Below are positions 36,579 to 46,199 of a stretch of DNA of 64,000 nt, in pieces; position 1 is the stretch's first letter; every line of letters begins with the position of its first letter. The translations under genes were made by a program, and so were the position numbers. The stretch spans positions 1 through 64,000 of the forward strand of contig CAWIWT010000034.1 of NCBI GenBank assembly GCA_963839725.1, given 5' to 3'. The notes under the pieces were generated by a model. That model saw only the letters and a list, made by a program, of their open reading frames with translations, did no database searches and was not told where the DNA came from. The DNA is from Kumtagia sp963839725. GTDB taxonomy: Bacteria > Pseudomonadota > Alphaproteobacteria > Rhizobiales > Rhizobiaceae.

Positions 36579-38273
36579 TTGGCACGTGCAGAAATCGATT
36601 CGGCTGGCGGCGCCGGCAAGCCGTGGCTGAAAAGCTATCCGCAGGGCGTCCCCGCCGAGATCGGACCACTTGCCGACAATTCCATCGGCGACTTTCTTAT
36701 CAGTGTTTGCCGCCGCTATTCGGATCGACCGGCCTTTGCTTGCATGGGTAAGTCGATGAACTACGGCGCTCTCGACGCGATGTCGGCAGCCTTCGGAGCA
36801 TGGCTTCAGGCGCGAGGCCTGACCAAGGGCGCGCGCGTCGCAATCATGATGCCGAACGTGCTTCAGTATCCGGTCGCCATGATGGGTATCCTTCGAGCTG
36901 GTTACACGGTGGTGAACGTCAATCCGCTCTATACGCCGCGCGAGCTTGAGCATCAGCTGAAGGATTCCGGCGCGGAAGTGATCGTCATCCTCGAAAACTT
37001 CGCGGCTACGTTGCAGGCGGCGATCGGCAAGACCGCGGTCAAACATGTGGTCATTGCGACGATGGGCGATCTGCTCGGCGTCAAGGGGCTGCTGGTCAAT
37101 CTCGTTGTCCGGCATGTGAAGAAGATGGTCCCGACCTGGTCACTGCCGGGGCATACGCCGTTCAACACTACGCTGAAGACGCCGGCAGCCAGCATCAAAT
37201 CCGTAGCTATCGGCCAGGACGACATTGCCTTTCTCCAATATACCGGCGGCACAACCGGGGTCGCCAAGGGCGCCGTCCTGCTTCACCGCAACGTCCTGTC
37301 GAATATGGAGCAGTCGCGCATCTGGCTGGATGACGCCTACCGTAGGGGGGCGAAGCCGGAAAACTTGACCTTCATTTGCGCACTGCCGCTCTATCACATC
37401 TTCGCCCTGACGGTGAACGCGCTGATGGGCATGCAGCAGGGCGCGCTCAACGTGCTGATCCCCAACCCGCGCGACATACCGGGCTTCGTCGAACAATGGC
37501 GCAAGCAGCCGATCCATTTCTTCCCCGGGCTGAACACGCTGTTCAATGCGCTGCTCAACAATCAGGATTTCCGCAAACTCGATTTCAGCGACTTGGTGCT
37601 GACGATGGCCGGCGGAATGGCGGTACAGAAAGTTGTCGCCGACCGTTGGCAGGAGGTGACAAAGGTGAGCATCACCGAAGGCTATGGCTTGTCGGAAACG
37701 TCGCCGGTGGCAACCGCGAATCGCGTCGATGGCGCGGCCTTCACCGGCACGATTGGCCTGCCGCTTCCCTCAACCGACATCGCAATCCGCGACGACGACG
37801 GACTGAACGTGCCGCTCCGCGAGATTGGCGAGATTTGCATCCGCGGGCCGCAGGTGATGGCCGGCTATTGGAACCGGCCGGACGAGACGGCAAAGGTCAT
37901 GACCGCCGACGGCTTCTTCAAATCCGGCGACATGGGTTTCATGGACGAAAAGGGCTTCATCAAGATCGTCGACCGGAAGAAGGACATGATCCTGGTCTCC
38001 GGCTTCAACGTTTATCCGAACGAGTTGGAGGAGGTGGTAGCGGCATTGCCCGGCGTGTTGGAGGTGGCAGCCATCGGCGTACCGGACGAGCATTCCGGCG
38101 AAGTGCCGAAACTCTACATCGTAAAGAAGGATCAGAGCCTGACGGAGGATGCCGTAAGGGAGTTCTGCAAGCAAAATCTGACCGGCTACAAGCGGCCGCG
38201 CTACATCGAATTCCGAACCGAACTACCGAAAACGCCGGTCGGCAAGATATTGCGGCGGGCATTGAGGGACTAG
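36579..38273 (+). CDS. fadD: Long-chain fatty acid-CoA ligase
   Basis: 564 residues, TTG start with GGAGG directly upstream. AMP-forming ligase motifs: LQYTGGTTGVAKGAVLLHRN (P-loop A3), ALPLYHIFALTVN, VSITEGYGLSETSPVA (A5), GEICIRGPQVMAGYWNRPDE, GFFKSGDMGFMDEKGF, DRKKDMILVSGFNVYPNELE (A8 hinge) and PKTPVGKILRRALRD with the catalytic Lys. Activates fatty acids for beta-oxidation or lipid synthesis. An IS110 element begins just after its stop. Confidence 0.94.
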   Translation: MARAEIDSAGGAGKPWLKSYPQGVPAEIGPLADNSIGDFLISVCRRYSDRPAFACMGKSMNYGALDAMSAAFGAWLQARGLTKGARVAIMMPNVLQYPVAMMGILRAGYTVVNVNPLYTPRELEHQLKDSGAEVIVILENFAATLQAAIGKTAVKHVVIATMGDLLGVKGLLVNLVVRHVKKMVPTWSLPGHTPFNTTLKTPAASIKSVAIGQDDIAFLQYTGGTTGVAKGAVLLHRNVLSNMEQSRIWLDDAYRRGAKPENLTFICALPLYHIFALTVNALMGMQQGALNVLIPNPRDIPGFVEQWRKQPIHFFPGLNTLFNALLNNQDFRKLDFSDLVLTMAGGMAVQKVVADRWQEVTKVSITEGYGLSETSPVATANRVDGAAFTGTIGLPLPSTDIAIRDDDGLNVPLREIGEICIRGPQVMAGYWNRPDETAKVMTADGFFKSGDMGFMDEKGFIKIVDRKKDMILVSGFNVYPNELEEVVAALPGVLEVAAIGVPDEHSGEVPKLYIVKKDQSLTEDAVREFCKQNLTGYKRPRYIEFRTELPKTPVGKILRRALRD

Positions 38274-39720
38274 ACCACATGTTCGCCTGAGGTAGGGCGA
38301 CCCGTCTCACAGTATGCAGGTTATCGAGGGTTGCGCTGGATATCCCGGCGCCGAGCCTCATGCATAGGAGACGGGCCATGGACGAGCATATCACCTACGT
38401 CGGTTTGGATGTTCACACGGAGACGATTTCGGTCGCTCTGGCAGTTGGAGGCAGGCGCGGAGAGGTTCGCGAACACGGGCAGATATCGAATACGCCTGCG
38501 GCATTGACGCGCCTTTTGAGCAAGCTCTCCCAGCCGGGAGCGGTGCTGCGGTTCTGCTACGAGGCCGGACCGTGCGGCTACGGCATTCAGCGGCAACTGA
38601 CCGCGGCGGGGCACGACTGTGTGGTGGTCGCGCCGTCGCTGATCCCTCGCAAGCCGGGAGATCGGATCAAGACGGACCGTCGGGACGCCATCAATCTGGC
38701 GAAGCTGCATCGGGCCGGCGAACTGACGCCCGTTTGGATTCCCGACCTTGCCCATGAGGCAATGCGCGATCTGGTTCGCGCACGCCTGGCCGCGGTTCGT
38801 AGCTTGCGGCAGGCCCGCCAGCAGCTCTCCGGATTTCTGTTGCGTCACGGATTCCACTACAATCGTCCCGCCTGGACGCAGATGCATCGCCGCTGGCTGG
38901 CTGGGCTACGATTCGAGCAGCCCGCCCATCACATCGTCCTGGAAGACTGTATGTCAACGATCGAAGCCGCAACGGCCCGTCGTGATCGGCTGACGGCACA
39001 GATCGAGACCATGCTCGTGGACTGGGTGTTGGCGCCGGTGGTCCACGCCCTGCAAGCGCTTCGCGGAATGGCCCTTGTGACGGCCGCGACCGTGATCGCG
39101 GAACTCGGCGACATCACGCGCTTTGAGAACCCCCGGCAGCTCATGGCCTATCTCGGTCTGGTCCCCTCGGAACATTCCAGCGGCGGAACCAGGCGTCAGG
39201 GCGGCGTAACGAAAGCAGGCAACGGAACCGCCCGGCGAATGCTGGTCGAGGCTGCCTGGAGCTATCGGTTCCCTGCAAGGATCAGCCGTGAACAATTGCT
39301 CCGACAGGAGGGGCTGCCCAAGCCGATCCGCGATACGGCATGGAAGGCTCAGATGCGACTGTGCGGCCGTTACCGCAAGCTCACCAGAGCCGGCAAGCCG
39401 GCCACCACCGTGACTACGGCGATCGCTCGCGAACTGGCCGGCTTCGTCTGGGCCATCGCGGCTCAAGTGCCGCGGCCGACGAACTGATCGCCGGGCAATG
39501 AACCAAAGGCATCGACGGAGGAGCGAACAGTTTTGAGCCTTCTGCGCCTGGGTAAGGCTGGAGGCACGGTCACGGCAGGAGAACCCTCGTCACCACTATC
39601 AGCCGGATCATCCGACGCTGGATCCTAGACCGAGGCAGCTCCGCGACGCATCAGGTCCTGCGGTAACCAACCCGCGTATCAGAGCATGATCAACCGTCGT
39701 CTCATGACCGTGCCTCCTGC
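38274..39720 (+). mobile_element. IS110-family element, ends approximate
   Basis: Transposase plus about 100 bp upstream and 230 bp downstream non-coding sequence. No terminal inverted repeats or duplication can be seen, as usual for IS110. The 3' non-coding part (GATCCTAGACCGAGGCAGCT onward) is structured and conserved-looking. Boundaries cannot be fixed without an empty site. Confidence 0.6.
38378..39487 (+). CDS. IS110-family transposase (DEDD recombinase)
   Basis: 369 residues. RuvC-like domain with YVGLDVHTETISVAL (Asp), FCYEAGPCGYGIQRQL (Glu) and GDRIKTDRRDAINLAKLHRA (Asp pair); the C-terminal Transposase_20 domain is seen in LQALRGMALVTAATVIAELG, FENPRQLMAYLGLVPSEHSS and the Ser in GNGTARRMLVEAAW-adjacent sequence. 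Intact. Such elements generally lack inverted repeats and carry non-coding ends that specify the target (bridge RNA). Confidence 0.93.
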   Translation: MDEHITYVGLDVHTETISVALAVGGRRGEVREHGQISNTPAALTRLLSKLSQPGAVLRFCYEAGPCGYGIQRQLTAAGHDCVVVAPSLIPRKPGDRIKTDRRDAINLAKLHRAGELTPVWIPDLAHEAMRDLVRARLAAVRSLRQARQQLSGFLLRHGFHYNRPAWTQMHRRWLAGLRFEQPAHHIVLEDCMSTIEAATARRDRLTAQIETMLVDWVLAPVVHALQALRGMALVTAATVIAELGDITRFENPRQLMAYLGLVPSEHSSGGTRRQGGVTKAGNGTARRMLVEAAWSYRFPARISREQLLRQEGLPKPIRDTAWKAQMRLCGRYRKLTRAGKPATTVTTAIARELAGFVWAIAAQVPRPTN

Positions 39721-39807
39721 TTTGCCCAGGGCAGCCATTTCGCCACAACGCTTGCCAAGCAAGCGAACGATTTTTCACACCTGCGGCTTGAAACGGCGAA
39801 CATGAGA

Positions 39808-39970
39808 GTGGTCCGATTCTAGCATTCGCATCCCTCTGGTGCAGGCCACTTAGGCGAATGTTAGAATCAAGGGACCACTAGCAATATGATCCTAGTGGAG
39901 CTTTGAATTTGACATTCGCATTGACCGAGTGATGCCAAATGGGATGCGAATGTCAAATTCGCTCCACTAG
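39808..39970. repeat. Two tandem long hairpins upstream of the sensor kinase
   Basis: Hairpin 1: GTGGTCC-GATTCTAGCATTCGC pairs with GCGAATGTTAGAATC-GGACCAC (39808-39878). Hairpin 2: CTAGTGGAGC and GAATTTGACATTCGCAT pair perfectly with ATGCGAATGTCAAATTC and GCTCCACTAG (39892-39970). The two share the ACATTCGC/GCGAATGT core and are linked by a CCACTAG/CTAGTGG stem. Either a regulatory leader or a duplicated palindromic element. Confidence 0.8.
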
Positions 39971-40078
39971 CACAACCTCTTGCCGGATTGCCGGCTGCGC
40001 CTAATTCAATCCCACGGACGTACTGGCGGGGCGTCTTGGCGAGCCTTATCATCAGGCGTCGACTCACGGGCGAGCGTA

Positions 40079-41683
40079 GTGGCAGCAATCCAGAGCGGGA
40101 AAGACGGCACATTCACGCTAAGAGCCGCGACGGCGCTAAGCGTTGTGCTGTTCGCGCTCTTCCTGATCGTGCTCTTGTTTTCCATCTTGCGTGAGCAGAG
40201 CGACGCGCAAAGGCGCGCCGAAGATCGCGCGCTGGCAGCCTCGCAGGTGGTCGCCACAAACGCCCGGTGGATTTCCGAACTTTCCCGTCAGGCTCTTGGT
40301 CGGATCGACGAGGCGCTTGGTCCGGACATCGAACACAATGCTGCGGCAACCGCCATCCTGATCAGCGATGCCATCGCCAACCTGCCGGGCAATGTGAAAG
40401 CCTATGTAGTCGCGGCGGACGGGCGGACGTTGTTCTCTACGGATCCCAAGGTAAAGCCGATCGATGTGCGCGACAGCGAATATTTCGCCGCGCTGGCCGG
40501 CGGCGCCTACTGGTACACCTCGGGTCTTATTGTCAGCCGGCTGGATGGCAACCAGATTTTCGTCTTCAGCAAACGCCTCGAACGCGACAAGGAGTTCGTC
40601 GGGGCAGCGATCATTTCCTTCGATGTCGTTCTCCTCAAGGAGATCTGGGGGTCGCTCGAGCTAGATGACATTTCCACCGTCAGCCTTATCCGCGACGACG
40701 GCCAGCTGGTGGCGCGCTATCCGCTGGCACAGGGGCCGTTGGACCTCAGCGGCTACGAGCTATTCACCCAACACCTCAAAAACCAGGACGTCGGGACCTA
40801 TCCGGCGCATTCGCCTGCCGATGGTACCAGCCGGATCGTCGGCTATCGGAAAGTGCCGGGAACCCGCTTTGTGGCGCTTGCCTCGATCAGCTCCGACAAC
40901 GCATTTGCCGTCTTCCGCCGCAATACGATCGCAACACTGGCTTTCGCCCTGCCTACAGCTTTGGCGCTCGCCGGTGCGATCGTCTGGATATTCCGGCTGC
41001 TCAGCAAGGATCAGGCCCGGCGCTCGCAGATGGAGGAGACGCTCGAACTCAATCGGATGCTGGTGAAGGACACCCATCACCGGGTGAAGAACAACCTGCA
41101 GTCGATCATTTCGCTGGTGCGTATGCACAGCCTGCCAGATGAAATCAAGACCGACCTCCAGACCCGGATTTCGGCAATGTCGGCAGTTCACGAACATCTT
41201 TATCGCCTCGACCAGTTTTCCGAGGTTAACGCCACAACGCTTATACCTGGCATCATCGAACCACTTCGCCAGAGTTTCGACCACGCAGTCGCCGTCGACT
41301 ACGATATCGAACCGCTTGTGCTGGATCGCGATCACGCGACGCCGATTGCCCTGCTGGTCAATGAGATCGTCACCAACGCGCTCAAGCACGCCTATCCCAA
41401 TGGACACGCCGGGCGCATCAGCGTTTCGCTGAAACGCGACGATGGCGCTACCGTCGTGCTCCGGGTCACCGATGACGGGCAGGGGTTCGATGCCGATGTT
41501 CCGTCACGAGGCCTTGGCCGGCGCTTGATCGGCGCCATGGTGATGCAACTGAACGGCACGTGGACATATACGTTCGACAACGGCACGCAGTTCGAGGCGC
41601 GACTACCGTTGAACGGTACTCCTTCGCCCACTGCAAAGAACGGAGCGGCGCCGCAAGCCGATGCTCCGCAACCCGCCTCATAG
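40079..41683 (+). CDS. Membrane sensor histidine kinase, HisKA_2/HWE-like
   Basis: About 534 residues from a GTG. TM1 (ATALSVVLFALFLIVLLFSI), a periplasmic Cache-like domain (VKAYVVAADGRTLFSTDPKV, YFAALAGGAYWYTSGLIVSR), TM2 (TLAFALPTALALAGAIVWIF), then the dimerisation/phosphoacceptor helix LVKDTHHRVKNNLQSIISLV (His in HRVKNNLQ), and an ATPase domain with LVNEIVTNALKHAYPNGHAG (N box), VTDDGQGFD (G1) and GLGRRLIGAMV. Such kinases commonly feed PhyR/general stress signalling in Alphaproteobacteria; no response regulator is adjacent. A start 99 bp upstream is possible. Confidence 0.88.
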   Translation: MAAIQSGKDGTFTLRAATALSVVLFALFLIVLLFSILREQSDAQRRAEDRALAASQVVATNARWISELSRQALGRIDEALGPDIEHNAAATAILISDAIANLPGNVKAYVVAADGRTLFSTDPKVKPIDVRDSEYFAALAGGAYWYTSGLIVSRLDGNQIFVFSKRLERDKEFVGAAIISFDVVLLKEIWGSLELDDISTVSLIRDDGQLVARYPLAQGPLDLSGYELFTQHLKNQDVGTYPAHSPADGTSRIVGYRKVPGTRFVALASISSDNAFAVFRRNTIATLAFALPTALALAGAIVWIFRLLSKDQARRSQMEETLELNRMLVKDTHHRVKNNLQSIISLVRMHSLPDEIKTDLQTRISAMSAVHEHLYRLDQFSEVNATTLIPGIIEPLRQSFDHAVAVDYDIEPLVLDRDHATPIALLVNEIVTNALKHAYPNGHAGRISVSLKRDDGATVVLRVTDDGQGFDADVPSRGLGRRLIGAMVMQLNGTWTYTFDNGTQFEARLPLNGTPSPTAKNGAAPQADAPQPAS

Positions 41684-41707
41684 GCCGGTGGCGGTTTCCT
41701 TCTGGGA

Positions 41708-41878
41708 TCAGGATCGCCGTCGCGGAACGCGCCTGATTTCAAAGCCGGTCTTGGTGCTTTCGAAGCCGATAGATCGGCAGAACCCCAAGGTCGTATAAGG
41801 GGCGATCAGCGCGCCGATATCGCTTTCGCCGGCGGCGCGTATCACCAGCCGCGCCGGTTGCTCAGGTCCGGCTGGCAT
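41708..41878 (-). CDS. Small hypothetical protein, 56 aa
   Basis: MPAGPEQPARLVIRAAGESD and IGALIAPYTTLGFCRSIGFE, basic end. No family recognised. Start lies within the last codons of the HAD gene (17-bp overlap), implying coupled translation. Modest support. Confidence 0.4.
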   Translation of the reverse strand: MPAGPEQPARLVIRAAGESDIGALIAPYTTLGFCRSIGFESTKTGFEIRRVPRRRS

Positions 41879-42575
41879 TGAGATAGGCGGGCAGTTCGGC
41901 GATCGAGCCAAGTACGACATCGGCCAGCGGCGCCAGCGTTTCGCGCGTGCCCGTACCCGAGAGGACGCCGACCGCGAGGCCCGCCCCGCCGGCGCGGGCC
42001 ATTTCGAGATCGTGGCGGTTGTCGCCGACCATCGCGATCTGCGACGGCTTCAACCCGGTGAGATCGCAGAAGGCGTAGATCGCATCCGGCGCCGGTTTGG
42101 GATTGGCAACGCCGTCATAGCCATAGGCTGCGTCGAACATCTGCGCGACGCCGAGCGCAAGCAGCATCTTTTCCGCGCCTCCGGTGGAATCATTCGTGGC
42201 GATGCCCAGCCGGAACCCCGCCTCGTGCAATTGCTCGATCGTATCGCGGCTGCCGGGCAGCGGCACGGACTGCGCGGCACCTTCCTCCGCCGTGAAGCGG
42301 TCGAAGCCGACCGCCATCGCCGCGCGCTCCTTCGCCGGCACTTCCGGATACCAGAGTGCGACGATGTCGGCATTGGTGCCTGCGGCAAATACGGAGTCGG
42401 CCTTGAAGCAGTGATTGGCGAAGTCGTAGCCGGCGATCTCCAACAGCGCATTTGCCTTCCGGCGATCACCGTCCGCCGCCTTCATGGCAAGAAGATCGCC
42501 GATCGCAAACCACGTCGCCTGGAAATCGACCAGCGTCCCGTCCTTGTCGAACAGGATCCCCCGAATGTCACGCAA
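41862..42575 (-). CDS. HAD-superfamily hydrolase, phosphoglycolate phosphatase-like
   Basis: 237 residues. Motif I ILFDKDGTLVDF (nucleophile Asp), motif II GIATNDSTGG, motif III NPKPAPDAIYAF (Lys), motif IV IAMVGDNRHDLEMARAGGAG. Helical cap inserted after motif I (subclass IA). Substrate could be phosphoglycolate or another small phosphate ester. Transcribed after pgi with a 6-bp gap. Confidence 0.85.
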   Translation of the reverse strand: MRDIRGILFDKDGTLVDFQATWFAIGDLLAMKAADGDRRKANALLEIAGYDFANHCFKADSVFAAGTNADIVALWYPEVPAKERAAMAVGFDRFTAEEGAAQSVPLPGSRDTIEQLHEAGFRLGIATNDSTGGAEKMLLALGVAQMFDAAYGYDGVANPKPAPDAIYAFCDLTGLKPSQIAMVGDNRHDLEMARAGGAGLAVGVLSGTGTRETLAPLADVVLGSIAELPAYLNASRT

Positions 42576-42581
42576 GATGTC

Positions 42582-44225
42582 TTACCCCGCTGCCCTTAAT
42601 GCATGGATGTGGGCCACCAGCCCTGCTGTGGATGCATCATTGCCGGATGCATCCTTCTTGCCTTCGACAACCGGCAGCAGGTTGGTCGCCAGCTCCTTGC
42701 CGAGTTCGACACCCCACTGGTCGAAAGCGTTGATCCCGAAGAGCTGTGCCTCGACGAACACGCGATGCTCGTAGAGCGCGATCAGCCGCCCGAGCGTGCG
42801 CGGATCGAGCTTGCGATAAAGGATCGTCACCGACGGGCGATTGCCAGAGAACACACGGTGCGGCGCGAACTTGTCGACGTCCAGGGCCGTCATGCCCTTG
42901 GCCAGCATCTGGCTCTTGGCCTCAGCCAATGTGCGGCCTTTCATCAGCGCCTCGGATTGCGCCAGGCAGTTCGACAGCAGCAGATCGTGATGATGTTTCA
43001 GGTCCGGCTCGTGGCCTTCGGCCGCCGCCAGAAACTCGACCGGGACGAAGTCCGTACCCTGATGCAGCAGCTGGAAGAAGGCGTGCTGGCCATTGGTGCC
43101 GGGCTCACCCCATACGAGTGGACCAGTCGGCGTGACCGCCGCGCTGCCGTCGATGGTGACGCTCTTGCCGTTCGATTCCATATCGAGCTGCTGCAGATAG
43201 GCGGGCAGGCGCGAAAGGCGCTGATCGTAGGGAATGACGGCGCGGGCCGGGTAGCCGCAGATGACGCGATGCCAGAAACCGACCAGGCCCATGATCGCCG
43301 GGATGTTCTTCAGCAGGGGCGCGGTGGCGAAATGCCGGTCCATCTCATGCGCGCCGGCAAGGAAAGCGCGAAAATTTTTCGCGCCGACCGAGATCATGAT
43401 CGGCAGGCCGATTGCCGACCACAGCGAATAGCGGCCGCCGACCCAATCCCAGAAACCGAAGACGCGGTCAGGCGCGATGCCGAAGGCGGCAACCTTTTCG
43501 AGCGCGGTGGAGACGGCCGCAAAATGCTTGCCGACGGCATCGGCGCCGAGTGCGGCGACCAGCCATTTGCGCGCGGTTTCGGCGTTGGTGATCGTTTCGA
43601 CGGTGGTGAAGGTCTTGGAGGCGACGATGAACAATGTCGTCTCTGGATTGAGGCCCTTCAACGTGTCGTGCATGTGCGCGCCGTCGATGTTCGACACATA
43701 ATGCGCTTGCGGACCGTCGTGGTAAGGCGCCAGCGCCAGGGTCGCCATCACCGGGCCAAGGTCCGAACCGCCAATACCGATATTGACGATGTCGGTGATC
43801 TTTTTGCCGGTTGCGCCGGTCGCCGTACCGTTGCGGATAGCATCGGAAAAGCGCGCCATGGCGTCGAGCACGGCGTGTACTTCCGGCATGATGTCGTCGC
43901 CGTCGAGCATGACCGACGTTCCAGGCGGATTGCGCAGCGCGGTATGCAGGACAGCGCGATTCTCGGTGATGTTGATGTTCTCGCCAGAGAACATCGCCTT
44001 GCGGCGACCTTCGACATTGGCAGCTTCGGCGAGGTCCGCCAGCAGTTGCATCGCCTTGGCGTCGACCGCGCATTTCGACCAATCGAGCAGCAGGTCCCCA
44101 TCGGTCAGCGAAAAGGCGGCGAAACGGCCCGCATCGTCGGCGAAGGCCTTTCGCATGTCGGATGGGGCCTTGGCGCGATGATCGCGCAATGCGCCGAGCG
44201 CGGCTTTGACGGAAGCTGTCGTCAC
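42582..44225 (-). CDS. pgi: Glucose-6-phosphate isomerase
   Basis: 547 residues from a GTG with CGGAG upstream; an ATG 57 bases earlier would add a nonconserved tail. Key parts: FSGENINITENRAVLHTALR, VNIGIGGSDLGPVMATLALA, SKTFTTVETITNAETA, GFWDWVGGRYSLWSAIGLPI, GEPGTNGQHAFFQLLHQGTD (catalytic Glu/His) and LFGINAFDQWGVELGKELAT (catalytic Lys). Interconverts glucose-6-P and fructose-6-P in the cytosol. Confidence 0.95.
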   Translation of the reverse strand: MTTASVKAALGALRDHRAKAPSDMRKAFADDAGRFAAFSLTDGDLLLDWSKCAVDAKAMQLLADLAEAANVEGRRKAMFSGENINITENRAVLHTALRNPPGTSVMLDGDDIMPEVHAVLDAMARFSDAIRNGTATGATGKKITDIVNIGIGGSDLGPVMATLALAPYHDGPQAHYVSNIDGAHMHDTLKGLNPETTLFIVASKTFTTVETITNAETARKWLVAALGADAVGKHFAAVSTALEKVAAFGIAPDRVFGFWDWVGGRYSLWSAIGLPIMISVGAKNFRAFLAGAHEMDRHFATAPLLKNIPAIMGLVGFWHRVICGYPARAVIPYDQRLSRLPAYLQQLDMESNGKSVTIDGSAAVTPTGPLVWGEPGTNGQHAFFQLLHQGTDFVPVEFLAAAEGHEPDLKHHHDLLLSNCLAQSEALMKGRTLAEAKSQMLAKGMTALDVDKFAPHRVFSGNRPSVTILYRKLDPRTLGRLIALYEHRVFVEAQLFGINAFDQWGVELGKELATNLLPVVEGKKDASGNDASTAGLVAHIHALRAAG

Positions 44226-44756
44226 GGTTTTGCTCCGGGGGAGTTTCGGGTTGCCGGGAGCGTAGTCCTTAGCACGGCTCATTGGCAGTTTGGACAGGGG
44301 CCGACGGAAATTTCACGGGTCCCGTCATTGTAAGCGGACGACTTGGCAGGTTGCCCTCATCGTGTCGCCCAAACAGAAACCACCGTGGGCAACATCTTTT
44401 TCCGCGTTGGCGGCGTTGTCCTCCGGTTCGAAAAGGTGAGAGCCGCCGGCGAGGCCAACGAGATTTGCCTGGAAATGTCGTTCGCGAGCGCGAGCCGACC
44501 GACGGCAGGATGAATCGAAGTGAATCGGGGGACTTCTGGACGCCGATGTCGATGCCGGGCGCGATGCTTTCAAGCCGAAGACGGCTTGAAAGCATCGAAA
44601 GCCGCCCGCCGAAAGTCGGCGCCAGCTGCTCAGTGCCTGAAGTGGACATCTGGACCTTTTCCCGATGCATCCCGGACAACCCGAGCTCATCGGCTTACGC
44701 ATTGCAAATGGGTTCTTCAGTTGTAAACTCACGTCAGGGAGAAGTCGCACTGACAG
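44226..44756. promoter_or_regulatory. Intergenic region pgi-coxC
   Basis: 531 bp with no supported gene. Must hold the pgi promoter (leftward) and the promoter for the cox operon (rightward). Contains a perfect hairpin described separately. GGGAGAAG lies about 15 bases before the coxC GTG. Confidence 0.5.
44563..44596. terminator. Perfect 15-bp-stem hairpin upstream of cox
   Basis: GATGCTTTCAAGCCG and CGGCTTGAAAGCATC around an AAGA loop. No U-tract follows on either side, so it may be an operator or RNA element rather than a terminator. It lies 160 bp before coxC. Confidence 0.5.
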
Positions 44757-46020
44757 GTGGTTGTCGCGTGCGCCGGTACCGAGATGTTCATAGGGCACAA
44801 TCCCTATCTGGTCGCGCTCTCGGTGGTGATCGCGGTCATCGGAGGGTATACGGGCTTCGGGCTTGCAGCGCGCGTGCGGGGCACCGCGGGCATCACCAGG
44901 CGCGTGCTGCTTGCAGGGGCTGCGGCTTTTCTCGCGGTCAGCATTTGGACGATGCATTTTATTGGCATGCTGGCGGCACCGTTGCCGGCGGACGCCATTT
45001 ATCTCGTCCTGCCGACGTTTGTCTCCTTCCTGATCTGTGCGCTCGTTGTCGGCGTATCGCTTTTCTTCGTGTCGCTCGGCGAACCGTCCGACCTGCGCAT
45101 CGTTGCGTCCGCCTTACTGCTCGGCGCCGGCATCGTCTCGATGCATTATGTGGGTGTTCACGGCCTCGCCGGAAATTTCGGGATTGAACACGATCCACCC
45201 GCGATCGTGCTCGCCGTGATGATAGCGGTCGGCGCCGGGTATGGCGGGCTGCGGACGTTCCTCGCACGTCAGGGTGGCGCTCGGCTTGCGCTTAGCGCGG
45301 TCGCCTTCGGCATAGCTGTGTCCGGCATGCATTACACGGCGATGTACGGAATGCGTTTCGTCGGAGGAGGTGATCACACCCACGCGGCGATGGGGCCGGT
45401 AGCCTCTTCCCAAACGCTGGCGCTGATCGTGGCGCTTCTGTGCTTTGTCATTGTCGCCGGCTTCCTGCTGTTCCTTGTACCTGAACCTGCTTCTCGCGGT
45501 GCGCTGGCAATCGCCGCCGACGATGACGATGACACCGCAGTCGCGCCGGACTTCCCGTCCACGGCTAACGATAGGCTTAAAGCCAACCTTTCCACCCAGC
45601 GCCGATCAAGTCCGCTGCCCCTCAAAGGATTGGGCCAACCCTTAGTTGCGCCAATGGCGCGTGTGCCGATCGAGGGAGCCAACGGAATCCATTTCATCGA
45701 TGCGGTCGATATTCGCGGCCTGCGGGCCGATGCGCACTACACGATGGTCCATGACGGAAGCCGGGAGCGCATGTGTTCCTGGTCGATCTCGCAAGCCGAG
45801 ACGCAGCTCGACCCCGACACGCTTCCTTCGAGTGCATCGCAGTCACATTATCGCCATTCCTCACGTCAGCATGATTCGAAGGGAAGGTGATGGCGCGGTC
45901 GTGGAACTGGACGGTCCCGCGCCGCATCTCGTCCCGGTGAGCCGGGCGAAGATCGCTGAGCTGAAGGCGCGTCTGGGGCTTCACCGCCGCGCGGCGCCAA
46001 CGCACACCCTTTCCCAATAG
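44757..46020 (+). CDS. coxC: CoxC-like MHYT/LytTR membrane sensor-regulator, frameshifted
   Basis: The N-terminal MHYT domain has repeated Met-His pairs in TM helices (SIWTMHFIGMLAAPL, AGIVSMHYVGVHGL, IAVSGMHYTAMYGM), proposed to bind copper and sense a diatomic gas. After a linker comes a LytTR DNA-binding domain (IHFIDAVDIRGLRADAHYTM). An extra base near 45823 shifts frame; joined, the end reads FLRVHRSHIIAIPHVSMIRR and LVPVSRAKIAELKARLGL. This is the architecture of CoxC/CoxH in Oligotropha. GTG start; an ATG at 44784 is an alternative. Confidence 0.85.
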
Positions 46021-46199
46021 GTCAAACCGGCTGACGCAATTGGTGCGCGCAATGCCGCGTTTCGTGCGAAATCGGCCGTTTCGTGCCGCGTTGGCCACCA
46101 TCACGTTGTGCACTTCCTGCAGCGGGCACAGCCTGCGCTACGTGTTCTCCGAGATTGGGATCGTCGAAGAATTCCACCCGGATGACGGTCGGAGGAAAC

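Noticed and set aside
39808..39970. CRISPR-like repeats
   Set aside because: Only two palindromic units, no regular spacers, no cas genes anywhere in the window.
42603..44333. 576-codon plus-strand open frame
   Set aside because: Antisense to pgi; composition is that of a complementary shadow.
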